Part shown: piece by piece, positions 15,835 through 24,200 of the stretch | Numbering within the stretch: position 1 is the first letter of the stretch | Layout: every line of letters begins with the position of its first letter | Assembly (NCBI RefSeq): GCF_001011035.1 | Contig: NZ_CP011492.1 | Coordinates: forward strand, 7,123,447 to 7,187,446 | DNA from: Streptomyces sp. CNQ-509 | GTDB lineage: Bacteria > Actinomycetota > Actinomycetes > Streptomycetales > Streptomycetaceae | Direction of reading: 5' to 3' | Length of the DNA: 64,000 bases | Translations under genes and position numbers: made by a program | Notes under the pieces: generated by a model | Database searches by the model: none | What the model was told of the DNA's origin: nothing | The model's input: only the letters and a program-made list of their open reading frames with translations

Positions 15835-17261
15835 GCGGGACGGCGACCGGCATGGACGAGAACCCGCTCGACCTGCTGCCCGAAGTGCTCCTCGCCGGCT
15901 CCGCGGTGCTCGGCCTGCTGCTCGGCGCCTGGCTGCCGCGGCGGCGGCAGTGGCTGGTCGGCGCGCTGGGCCTGGCGGCCTGTACCGCGGGGATCGCCGC
16001 GGCGGCCGTGGCGGCGGGCGGCGGGCCCATGGCCGCCTTCGACGGTGCCTTCGCCGTCGACACCGTGACCTCGGCCGGCCGCATCGTCATCCTCGCCGGC
16101 ACCGTGACCGTGCTGCTGCTCGGCTTCGCGCCCTTCCGCGGCGACGCGCGCGAGAGCGAGTTCCACGTCCTCGTCCAACTCGCCGCCCTGGGCGCCCTGA
16201 TGCTCGCCGGCGCCCAGGACCTGCTGCTGCTCGCCGCCGCGTACCTGCTGGCGAGCGTGCCCTCGTACACCCTGGCCGGCTTCCGCAGGGACGCCCCCGG
16301 CACCGAGGCGGCGCTGAAGTACTTCGTCACCGGCGCCCTGCTCGGCGTCGTCATGCTCGCGGGCATCACCGTGCTGTACGCGGCCGGCCGCGCCAGCGCG
16401 TACCCCGCGCTCGGCGACGCGCTGCCCGGCGCCCCGGCCGTCCTCGTGACCGCCGGCACCGTCGGGCTGCTGGCCGGGCTGCTCTTCAAGACCGGCGCCG
16501 TGCCAGGACACTTCTGGGTGCCCGACGCCGTCGAGGGCAGCAGCGCGCCCGCCGCGGCGCTGCTCACCACCCTGCCCAAGGTGGGCGCCCTCGCCGCGCT
16601 CCACCGGCTGGCCGCCGTGCCGCTCGCCGGCACCGACGTGCCCTGGGACGAACTGGTCGCGGTGCTCGCCGCCGCGTCCATGACGCTCGGCAACCTCGCC
16701 GCGTTCTTCCAGACCGACGTCAAACGGCTGCTCGCCTACTCCACCGTCAGCCAGGTCGGCTACCTGCTCCTGCCCGTCGCCGTGGCCACCCGCGCCGACG
16801 GTGCCCAGCGGGCGCTGCTGTTCTACCTCGCCGGCTACGCGGTGACGAACCTCGGCGCCTTCGCCGTCGTCTGCGCGTTGCCGCACGCCCGCACCCTGGC
16901 GGACTACCGCGGCCTGTTGCGCGCCCACCCCGGCCTCGCGCTCAGCCTCGCCGTCTGCCTCCTCGGGCTCCTGGGCACCCCGCCCACCGCGGTCTTCCTC
17001 GGCAAGCTGGAAGTCCTCACCGCGGCCGTCGACGGCGGTTACCTCTGGCTCGCCGTCCTCGCCGCGGTCAACACCGTGGCGTCCCTCTTCTACTACCTGC
17101 GCTGGATCCGCCCGGCGTTCGCCGCCGCCGCAGGGTCCGGACCGCGGCCGCTCGTCAGGCCCGCCGCCCTGACCGCCTACGCCGCGGCCGCCGTCTCCGT
17201 CGCCCTCGGCGTCGCCGCAGGGCCGGTCCTGGACCTCCTCGGCGGACCGCTCACCCGCTGA
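15831..17261 (+). CDS. nuoN: NADH-quinone oxidoreductase subunit N (antiporter-like)
   Basis: The 476-residue antiporter-like protein starts at a GTG overlapping the nuoM stop; an ATG at 15852 is an alternative. Motifs: LAAAYLLASVPSYTLAGFRR with TEAALKYFVTGALLGVVML (helices 5-6), FKTGAVPGHFWVPDAVEGSS APAAALLTTLPKVGAL (helices 7-8 with Lys and His) and FFQTDVKRLLAYSTVSQVGY (helix 12). The usual helix-5 Glu appears as Ala/Ser (LLASVPSY), a further deviation from canonical NuoN. It is the last gene of the operon, followed by 15-bp tandem repeats. Confidence 0.88.
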   Translation: MSGTATGMDENPLDLLPEVLLAGSAVLGLLLGAWLPRRRQWLVGALGLAACTAGIAAAAVAAGGGPMAAFDGAFAVDTVTSAGRIVILAGTVTVLLLGFAPFRGDARESEFHVLVQLAALGALMLAGAQDLLLLAAAYLLASVPSYTLAGFRRDAPGTEAALKYFVTGALLGVVMLAGITVLYAAGRASAYPALGDALPGAPAVLVTAGTVGLLAGLLFKTGAVPGHFWVPDAVEGSSAPAAALLTTLPKVGALAALHRLAAVPLAGTDVPWDELVAVLAAASMTLGNLAAFFQTDVKRLLAYSTVSQVGYLLLPVAVATRADGAQRALLFYLAGYAVTNLGAFAVVCALPHARTLADYRGLLRAHPGLALSLAVCLLGLLGTPPTAVFLGKLEVLTAAVDGGYLWLAVLAAVNTVASLFYYLRWIRPAFAAAAGSGPRPLVRPAALTAYAAAAVSVALGVAAGPVLDLLGGPLTR

Positions 17262-17268
17262 CCGGCCG

Positions 17269-17328
17269 CCCGCCGACCTGCCACCCGCCGACCTGCCACC
17301 CGACGGCCGGCCACCCGACGGCCGGCCG
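17269..17328. repeat. Four tandem 15-bp repeats between convergent genes
   Basis: Two copies of CCCGCCGACCTGCCA (17269-17298) are followed by CCCGACGGCCGGCCA and CCCGACGGCCGGCCG (17299-17328). The second pair contains GGCCGGCC palindromes that can fold. It lies in the 81-bp gap between nuoN and the VanW gene and may serve as terminator for both. The A-A-B-B pattern suggests two successive slippage duplications. Confidence 0.7.
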
Positions 17329-17342
17329 CGCCCGGCGCGGGC

Positions 17343-19079
17343 TCACTCGCAGGTGACGCTGTCGCGCGGGGTGTACGTCGTCTTGAACGACTCCCGGTCG
17401 ACCTCCCGGCCGCCGGACTTGAAAATCCGCTCCACCTCGACGTCGAAGCCCTCCAGCGGGGTCTGCGGCTCGCAGGCGTCCGCGTCGCCCTTGCGGGTGC
17501 CCGCCTCCACCACGTTGGTCCGCGGGCCCTTGACCGACTCGATCTCGTCGTACTTCCGGGTGCCGAGGAAGGAGATCGTCACGGAGTCCTCCGTGGCGCT
17601 CGCCTCCACGTAGATGGCGTTGCCCGAGTCGTTCCGGAACGTGAGGTCGAGGCTGCCCCAGGCCACGGTCGCCTCCCGGCCCTCCGGGTAGCGCTCGATG
17701 TAGAACGAGTGGGCCCCGTACTCCTCGAAGTCGACGCCCGCGAAGAAGGCGGCGTTGAAGACGGTGGTCGCGACCGCCGAGACCCCGCCGCCGGTGGCCC
17801 GCGTGTACTTGCCGTCCAGGATGATGATCCCCTCGACGAACCCGTTGGCCTCCGTCCGCTCGCCCACGGTGTCGTTGAAGCTCCAGGTATCGTCCGGCAT
17901 GACGACCGAGCCGTCGATCAGCTTCGCGGCCTGGCCGACGTTCTGCGTGCGGTACGGGGCCGGCGGGAACTCGACGGTGAAGGCCGACATCTGCTCCTTG
18001 ATGCCCAGCCGGCCGGCGTTCTCGCCGGTGAGCTGCGGCTGGTCGACCCGGGTGGCCACCGGCCCCGTACGGGCGTCCGCACCCTCCCCGGGCAGCAGTT
18101 CCAGCACGGCCTTCGCCAGCGCCTCCTGCGTGATCTCGCGGCCCTCGGCTGCCTCGGTGGCCACCACGACCCGCTCGCCGTCCCAGCGCAGCCTGGCGTT
18201 CTCGGCCTCGCCGGAGACCTGCTCCACCTGGGCCGCCACCTCGGACGCGCGGAAGAGCCCGCGGCCGTCGAGCCGGGGCGTCAGCCGGTCCGAGCCGTCC
18301 GGCTCCATCGCGAGATGCTCGCCCAGCACCTCCGGGGCGATCTCGATCTCACCGCCGCCCCGGACGGTGAGCGTGACCGGCCCGGACATGGCCGGAGCGG
18401 CGAACCCGGCCATGGCGCGGTCGACTTCCTCCGCGCCGACCGCGGGCTCGACCTCGCGCACCGGGAGCGCCAGCGGGCCGTCCTCACGGTCCGGGGCCGC
18501 GGCCTGAAGTTCCGCCAGTGCCCCGTCCACGTCGAGCGACCTGCCGGCCCGCGGCTGCACGGCCGTGGGCTCGCCGCCGTGGAAGGTGATCGAGCCGTCG
18601 CGCACCTCACGGTCGTACGACTCGGCGAGGGAGGCGAGCGCCGCGCGGCTCTTCTCCCCGTCCACGCGGATCACCGGCTCGACGTCACCCCCGCCCCCGG
18701 AGAAGAGCCTGCCTATGACGGTGAACGGGCCGGAGCCGGACTGCGCGGCGTCGTCCACGGTCGCCTCGGCGTCCAGCGTGACGCCCGCCGCCCGGGAGCC
18801 GAGCTCGCCGGTCTCGTCGCCCATGCGCACGGGCAGGCGGTCCGGCACCAGCTCCGCCCAGTTCCGCTCCAGCTTCTCCGCCGCCTCCGCCCGGCTCATG
18901 CCGCCTATGTCGAGGTCGAGCACGCGGGTCCCCGAGGGTATGTCGTCACCGCCGACGAGCAGGCCGAGGACGTAGAGGAAGCCGAAGACGGCCGCGGCCG
19001 CGACGCCCGCCACCAGCGGGCGCCGGTAACGGCCGGCGGGCGGACTGTCGGGCGCCTCGCGACCCGGGGAAGGGAGCAC
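17343..19079 (-). CDS. VanW-family protein with peptidoglycan-binding-4 repeats
   Basis: The 578-residue protein starts at a GTG with AGGAGAG 5 nt upstream. A short cytoplasmic tail and one membrane helix (residues 22-43, VAGVAAAAVFGFLYVLGLLV) precede an extracellular part. Two repeats of the PG_binding_4/YoaR type follow (GTRVLDLDIGGMSRAEAAEK, RLPVRM). The VanW domain lies at about 385-520 (FNDTVGERTEANGFVEGIII, GGGVSAVATTVFNAAFFAGV, YPEGREATVAWGSLDLTFRN) and ends with a small Cys-containing tail. VanW proteins are linked to cell-wall or glycopeptide response without a proven reaction. Its promoter carries the same dyad as the neighbouring blaI-like gene, which suggests control by that repressor. 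Confidence 0.88.
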   Translation of the reverse strand: MLPSPGREAPDSPPAGRYRRPLVAGVAAAAVFGFLYVLGLLVGGDDIPSGTRVLDLDIGGMSRAEAAEKLERNWAELVPDRLPVRMGDETGELGSRAAGVTLDAEATVDDAAQSGSGPFTVIGRLFSGGGGDVEPVIRVDGEKSRAALASLAESYDREVRDGSITFHGGEPTAVQPRAGRSLDVDGALAELQAAAPDREDGPLALPVREVEPAVGAEEVDRAMAGFAAPAMSGPVTLTVRGGGEIEIAPEVLGEHLAMEPDGSDRLTPRLDGRGLFRASEVAAQVEQVSGEAENARLRWDGERVVVATEAAEGREITQEALAKAVLELLPGEGADARTGPVATRVDQPQLTGENAGRLGIKEQMSAFTVEFPPAPYRTQNVGQAAKLIDGSVVMPDDTWSFNDTVGERTEANGFVEGIIILDGKYTRATGGGVSAVATTVFNAAFFAGVDFEEYGAHSFYIERYPEGREATVAWGSLDLTFRNDSGNAIYVEASATEDSVTISFLGTRKYDEIESVKGPRTNVVEAGTRKGDADACEPQTPLEGFDVEVERIFKSGGREVDRESFKTTYTPRDSVTCE

Positions 19080-19123
19080 GAACTCTCCTCTGCGTGGCTC
19101 GACCTCTGGCCGTCGGCTGTTTT

Positions 19124-19142
19124 CCGCTAATTACCTTAGCGG
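19124..19142. promoter_or_regulatory. BlaI-type operator candidate upstream of the VanW gene
   Basis: Read on the minus strand the site is CCGCTAAGGTAATTAGCGG: half-sites CGCTAA and TTAGCG with a 5-bp centre. It lies 45 bp upstream of the VanW start. It matches the dyad at 20583-20601 at 15 of 19 positions with the same spacing. Confidence 0.6.
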
Positions 19143-19202
19143 ACGCCTGTGACACCTCGGCCCGGTGGGGTGGCGGTGGCCGGGGCTGCCGCCCCGCGCA
19201 GG

Positions 19203-20117
19203 TCAGCCCAGCGCCGGGGCGCAGGCGAGCAGCAGCGGCAGTAACGGTGCGGCGAGGGAGGCGGCGACCAGGCTCCAGCCGGTGACCCGGCGCGGCTTGT
19301 GCTGCGGGGCCAGCATCCGGCGCAGCCGGATCAGCGCCCCCGGGCCGCCGGCGCCGAACGCCGCCTCCGGGGCCTGGCCCGCCGCGACCTCGTACATCGC
19401 GGTCGCCAGGACGTCGCGCGGGTGCGACGACATCGCGCGGTCGTCCGCGATCATCTCCAGCAACAGCGCGGTCTGTTCGCGGCCCAGCCCGGCCAGCGGC
19501 AGACCCGGGAAGGCGTACCGGAACGCGCGGGTGGTGGCGTGCAGCAGGTGGTGGCGGCCGTCGAGGTGGGCGCGTTCGTGGGCCAGGACGGCGCGCAACT
19601 GCGCGTCGGTCAGCACGTCGAGGGCGCCCTGTGTCACCACGATGCGCCCGGACCTGCCGGGCAGGCAGTAGACGGCCGCGGCGGGGTGGTCCACCACCGT
19701 CACCCCGTACTCGGGGTCCTGGCGGCCGACGAGCGCGAGCATGTCGAGGGAGCGGCGCCGCACGCGCCCCGTCCGCCGGAGGCAGTGCAGCAGCCAGCCG
19801 GTCGGCATGAGGACGACGACGAGCGGCGGCAGCAGGAGCAGGGCGTTTGCCGTGGTCGGCGCGGGGCTGCCGGTGGCGGCCCGGGAGAGGCCGCAGACGC
19901 TGAGCAGTCCGACGAGGCCGTCGTGCATGTGCTGCTCGGCGAGGGCCAGTTGGTAGCCGGCGGACGCGGTGGTGACGACGAACGCCGCCATCAGCCCCTG
20001 CCAGACGACCACCGCGACCTTCGGCGCCCGGTACGCCCACCGCGCCCCGGCCAGCGCGTACGGTGCCACCACCCCGGCGAGGGCGGCGTACGCGACCAGC
20101 GCGAGGACGGTGGTCAC
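19203..20117 (-). CDS. BlaR1-like M56-family metallopeptidase
   Basis: The 304-residue membrane protein has hydrophobic helices at about 1-25, 33-55, 88-110 and 275-300. A zinc protease motif LAHERAHLDGRHH (HExxH) lies near residue 180, with a downstream Glu in LLEMIADDRA as third ligand candidate. Preceding features AAVYCLPGRSGRIVVTQGAL and DAQLRAVLAHE are typical of M56. Unlike true BlaR1/MecR1 it has no penicillin-binding sensor domain, as in many actinobacterial BlaI-M56 pairs. It probably cleaves or activates release of the adjacent repressor. Its GTG start overlaps the repressor stop by 4 nt. Confidence 0.88.
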   Translation of the reverse strand: MTTVLALVAYAALAGVVAPYALAGARWAYRAPKVAVVVWQGLMAAFVVTTASAGYQLALAEQHMHDGLVGLLSVCGLSRAATGSPAPTTANALLLLPPLVVVLMPTGWLLHCLRRTGRVRRRSLDMLALVGRQDPEYGVTVVDHPAAAVYCLPGRSGRIVVTQGALDVLTDAQLRAVLAHERAHLDGRHHLLHATTRAFRYAFPGLPLAGLGREQTALLLEMIADDRAMSSHPRDVLATAMYEVAAGQAPEAAFGAGGPGALIRLRRMLAPQHKPRRVTGWSLVAASLAAPLLPLLLACAPALG

Positions 20118-20482
20118 GGACCGGCCCGCCGCTTCGCCGACCGCAGGGCGGAGCGCAGCGCGTCGACGTCCGCCGACGACATCTGCTCCACGAAGCTCAT
20201 CAGGGCGCCCGCCGGGTCGGGGTTGCTGCCGAGCGCGTCCTGCATCAGCGCGGCGGTGTACTCCTGGCGGGTCAGGGTCGGCTCGTACACCCAGGCCCTG
20301 CCGTTCTTCGCGCGCCGGAGGACGCCCTTGCGGTGCAGGATGTCGGCGACTGTCTTGACCGTGCTGTAGGCGAGGGGCCGCGTCTTGTTCAGGTCCGCGA
20401 GGACGTCGCGCGCCGTCGCGGGCCGCCCCCAGCCCCAGAGGCGTTCCATGATCTCCGCCTCCAGCTCACCCAGACGTCGCAC
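20114..20482 (-). CDS. BlaI/MecI/CopY-family repressor
   Basis: The 122-residue protein begins VRRLGELEAEIMERLWGWGR, then a winged-helix domain (TARDVLADLNKTRPLAYSTV, KTVADILHRKGVLRRAKNGR) and a C-terminal dimerisation/cleavage segment (YTAALMQDALGSNPDPAGAL). The GTG at 20482 was chosen because AAGGGAG lies 5 nt upstream and the length then equals the family norm; an ATG at 20524 would add 14 residues. With the M56 gene it forms a classic repressor-protease pair. A dyad upstream (20583-20601) suggests autoregulation, and its copy near the VanW gene suggests that VanW belongs to the regulon. Confidence 0.88.
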   Translation of the reverse strand: MRRLGELEAEIMERLWGWGRPATARDVLADLNKTRPLAYSTVKTVADILHRKGVLRRAKNGRAWVYEPTLTRQEYTAALMQDALGSNPDPAGALMSFVEQMSSADVDALRSALRSAKRRAGP

Positions 20483-20582
20483 GCTCGCTCCCTTCGGGCC
20501 CGGCCCTGCGGTGGGCCGCGGCATCGGCGCGGCCTCATCGTACTCGTCGCGCCGGCAGGGAACCGGGCCGGCGCGTCGGCGG

Positions 20583-20601
20583 CCGTTAAGGAATTTAGCG
20601 T
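20583..20601. promoter_or_regulatory. BlaI-type operator candidate upstream of blaI-like gene
   Basis: CCGTTAAGGAATTTAGCGT contains half-sites CGTTAA and TTAGCG separated by 5 bp. It is an AT-rich island in very GC-rich DNA, placed about 100 bp from the chosen start (59 bp from the alternative). It is related to the dyad at 19124-19142. Confidence 0.6.
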
Positions 20602-20661
20602 TTCGCGTGCGGGGGGCCGCGTCAAGCGGTCGCTCGTGCTCCGGTGTTGGGGGAGACGGCC

Positions 20662-20695
20662 GCGGGCCGGGCGGTGGGATCACCGCCCGGCCCGC
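20662..20695 (-). terminator. Hairpin downstream of copper chaperone gene
   Basis: GCGGGCCGGGCGGTG (20662-20676) and CACCGCCCGGCCCGC (20681-20695) form a perfect 15-bp stem with a GGAT loop. It starts 9 nt beyond the copZ-like stop codon. Confidence 0.75.
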
Positions 20696-20703
20696 GCCGC
20701 GGA

Positions 20704-20988
20704 TCAGGCCCGGCCCACCAGTTCGTAGCCCGCCTCCTCGACCGCGCCGCGCACCTGCGCGTCGTCGAGCGCTGCTCCCGCCTGGACGGAGACCGTCCCG
20801 GTGGCGGCGTCGGCCTTGACGGAGGTCACGCCGGGGAGGGCGGAGATCTCCTTGGTGACGGACGCCTCGCAGTGCGCGCACGTCATGCCGCTGACGGTGA
20901 AGACGGTGCCGGTCTGCGGGGCGGCATCGGTGGTGGCGCCGCCGCCGCAACTGCCGTCGGTGGAGCAGCAGGAGTTGCCTTCGCTCAT
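20704..20988 (-). CDS. copZ: Copper chaperone (heavy-metal-associated domain)
   Basis: The 94-residue protein starts at an ATG after GGAGGAAG. Residues 28-92 are one HMA domain: FTVSGMTCAHCEASVTKEIS with the MTCxxC metal site, then LPGVTSVKADAATGTVSVQA and an EEAGYEL end. An additional Cys-rich N-terminus (CCSTDGSCGGG) precedes it and could bind a second metal ion. CopZ-type proteins carry Cu(I) in the cytoplasm to exporters or to CsoR. A CsoR-like palindrome lies about 63 bp upstream. No P-type ATPase is in the window. Confidence 0.88.
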   Translation of the reverse strand: MSEGNSCCSTDGSCGGGATTDAAPQTGTVFTVSGMTCAHCEASVTKEISALPGVTSVKADAATGTVSVQAGAALDDAQVRGAVEEAGYELVGRA

Positions 20989-21050
20989 GGTTCTTCCTCC
21001 GGAATGACAGGTGGAACGCGAGGGGCGTGTGCCGCACTCACTCGCCCGAG

Positions 21051-21075
21051 GCTAATACCCCTAGGGGGTATTAGC
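21051..21075. promoter_or_regulatory. CsoR-type copper operator upstream of copZ
   Basis: A 25-bp near-perfect palindrome begins GCTAATACCCC and ends GGGGGTATTAGC, with core TACCCCTAGGGGGTA. This is the form expected for actinobacterial CsoR binding sites (TACCC...GGGTA). The same 15-base core occurs at 37289-37303 upstream of an MFS gene. Confidence 0.75.
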
Positions 21076-21295
21076 AAGTCGCTGTTCGATCTCCGCCGGA
21101 AGCCGGGAGCGGCCCCGCGCCCGGACACCATCCGCCCCACCGGCACCGGTGGCGGTCTACAACACCCGCGCTCCGCGGCGTACAACTGACGGACGGGCGT
21201 TCCGCAGGACCGCCCGCTCGATCGGTCCGTATCGACCTGAACTCCTCCGTAGCGTCCCGTACTGCTCCTGTACCGAACGAGTCCCGGGAGGACCC

Positions 21296-24200
21296 TTGGA
21301 CGCCGAGCTCTTCGACCTCTCCCGCCGCCGCTTCCTCCAGGCCACGGCCGCCGCCACCGCGGCCACCGCCGGCGCCGTCCTCGACACCCCGGCCGCCGCC
21401 GCCCCGCGCGCCGCCGCCGGCACCCTCTCCTTCACCGCCGCCACCAACGGCTCCGCCACCCTCGCCCCGGCCGGCGACCGCCTCGTCGCCGAAGTGCAGA
21501 ACGTCCTCTGGTCGATCCCTCGAAAGGGTGGCAAGGCGACCGCTCTGACCACCGCGGGACTGGAGCCCAACCGGCCGCAGTTCGCGCCCGACGGCAGCCG
21601 CTTGGTCGTGTGCGCCTACCGCGGCGGCGGCTTCCACCTGTGGACCCTGCGGCCCGACGGCTCCGGACTCACCCAGCTCACCGACGGGCCCCACGACGAC
21701 CGCGCGCCCGCCTGGTCGCCTGACGGCGGCCGCCTCGCGTTCTGCTCGGAGCGCGGCGGCGACCCGGTGGCCGGCAGCCCGTACCGCATCTGGATCCTCA
21801 CGGTCGCCACCGGCGAACTCACCCAGGTCACCGGCTTGCCCGACCAGCAGGGCCCCCACCAGGGCGGCGCCTGGGAGGACTTCGACCCGGCCTGGTCGCC
21901 GGACGGCGCGCGGGTGTTCTTCGTCCGCGCCGCGGTCGGCGACGGCGGGACGCTCGCGGCCCGCACCGTCGCCTCCGTGGCCGCGGACGGCACGGGTGAG
22001 GTGCGCACCGAGCACACGGAGAGCACCGGGGCGCAGGTGATGACCCCGGCGGTCGGCCCCGGCGGCCGGCTCGCGTACCTCCGTACGACGGCCGCACCTT
22101 CGGCATCGTGCACGCTCGTCGTCGACGGCGCGCCCGTCGACCTCGGCGACGCGGACGTGTCGCCCGTACCGCCCCGCTGGATCTCCGGCGACGCGCTGCT
22201 CCTCACCGCCGGCGGCCAGTTCCGCATCGTGAACCCCGCGGCCCCCGCCGGGCCGGAGACCATCCCCTTCGCCGCCGCACTGCCCGTCGACCGCCCGCGG
22301 TACCGCACCAAGGCGTACGACTTCGCCGACGGCGGCGTCCGCCGGGTACGCGCCGTCCACCTGCCCGCGCTGTCGCCCGACGGCCGCCGGCTGGCGTTCT
22401 GCGCCCTCGGCGCGCTCTGGACCGCGGACGTCACCTGCGGCGGCAGGCCGCGCAAGGTCCTCCAGGCGGAGAAGACCCGCTACGTGCTCGCCCCCGCCTG
22501 GACCCCCGACGGCCGCGGCCTTGTCTACGCCGACGACAGGGACGGCCTCTTCGCCGTCCGCCGCCGCGACCTCGACTCCGGCGAGGAGACCGTACTCGCC
22601 GAGGGCGGCAGGGTCTTCCCCGCACTCTCCCCGGACGGAACGCGGCTCGCGTGCATCGACATGACCGGCAACCTCGTCGTGACCGACCTCGCCTCCGGTA
22701 CGGAGAAGGTGCTCGCCGCGCCGCTGGGTGCGGGCGGGCTGCCGGGCCGCCCGAGCTGGTCGCCGGACGGGCGCTCCCTCGCGCTCTGCGACCGCAACCG
22801 GCTCAACCAGCGCTTCCGCGAGGGCTACAACCTCATCCGCCTCGTCGACGCCGCCACCGGCGCCGCCCGCCTCCACCCCGTCTCCCCGCACACCTCGATC
22901 TCCGACCGCTACGACTCGGGCCCCGTCTGGTCGCCGGACGGCCGGTGGCTGGCGGTGGTCGCGGAGTCCGCGCTGTGGCTGCTGCCCGTACGGCCCGACG
23001 GCACCCCGGACGGCGACCCGCGGCAACTGACCGACGAGGCCGCCGACCACCCGTCGTTCTCCGGCGACGGCCGGCAGGTGGCGTACCTGTCGGCGGGGCG
23101 CGTCCGCATCGCCGACGTCGCCTCCGGCTCCGCCCGCACGGTCCGCATCCCGCTCGACTACCGCCGCCCCGTCGCACCCGACACCGTCGTGCACGCCGGG
23201 CGGCTCTGGGACGGCACCTCCGACGCCGTACGCGACGACGCCGATCTCGTCATCCGCCGCGGCCGCGTCACCGCAGTGGAACCGCACCGCGCCGGCCGCC
23301 CCGCGGAACGCCGCGTCGACGCCTCCGCACGCACCGTCATCCCCGGGCTCTGGGACGCCCACATCCACCCCTGGCAGTCCACCTACGGCGGCCGGCAGAC
23401 CGCGCTGCAACTCGCGTACGGCATCACCACCGCCGTGTCGCTGGGCGGCTTCGCCTACGAACAGGCCCGCATCCGCGAGGCCGCCGACGCCGGCGAACTG
23501 GCGGGCCCCCGGCTGCTGGCCACCGGCGAACTGCTCGACGGCGCGCGCGTCGCGTACAGCATGGGCCGCGCCCACGGCACCCGGGCCGGGCTGCGGCGCT
23601 CGCTGGCGCGGGCGGAGGGGCTGGACTGGGACTTCGTCAAGACGTATGTGCGCGCGCCCGGTTGGGTGATGGCGGAGGCGGCGGCGTTCGCGCACGAGCG
23701 GCTGGGGGTACGCAGCGGCAGCCACCTGTGCTCGCCGGGCATACAGCTCGGCCAGGACCTGACGACCCATCTGCAGGCCACGCAGCGGCTGGAGTTCGGC
23801 CACGCGACGACGGCCTCGGGCCGCGCGTACGCCGATCTCGTCGACATCTACGCCGCCACCGGCGACTTCCACCTCATCGCCACCCCCTTCACCGCGCTCC
23901 CGCTCCTCGGCGCCGACCCGGCGCTGGCCGAGGACCCGCGGGTGACGGTGCTGATGCCGCCGTGGGACACCGCGGCGGTCACGCAGCGCGCCGGACAGCC
24001 GCCCAGCGAGGCGGAGTTGCGGACCCTGGCCACGGAGACGGACGTCTACCGCCGGATCCTGGCCGCGGACGGCACCGTCGCCCTCGGCACCGACCAGCCG
24101 CTCGTCCCCGTGGGCCTCCACCTCCACCTCGCCCTGCGCGCCCTGCACCGCGCGGGCCTCTCCGCGGCCGGGGCGCTCCGCACCGCCACGGTGCTCCCGG

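Noticed and set aside
17269..17328. Possible CRISPR array
   Set aside because: The units are contiguous 15-mers without spacers and there are no cas genes.
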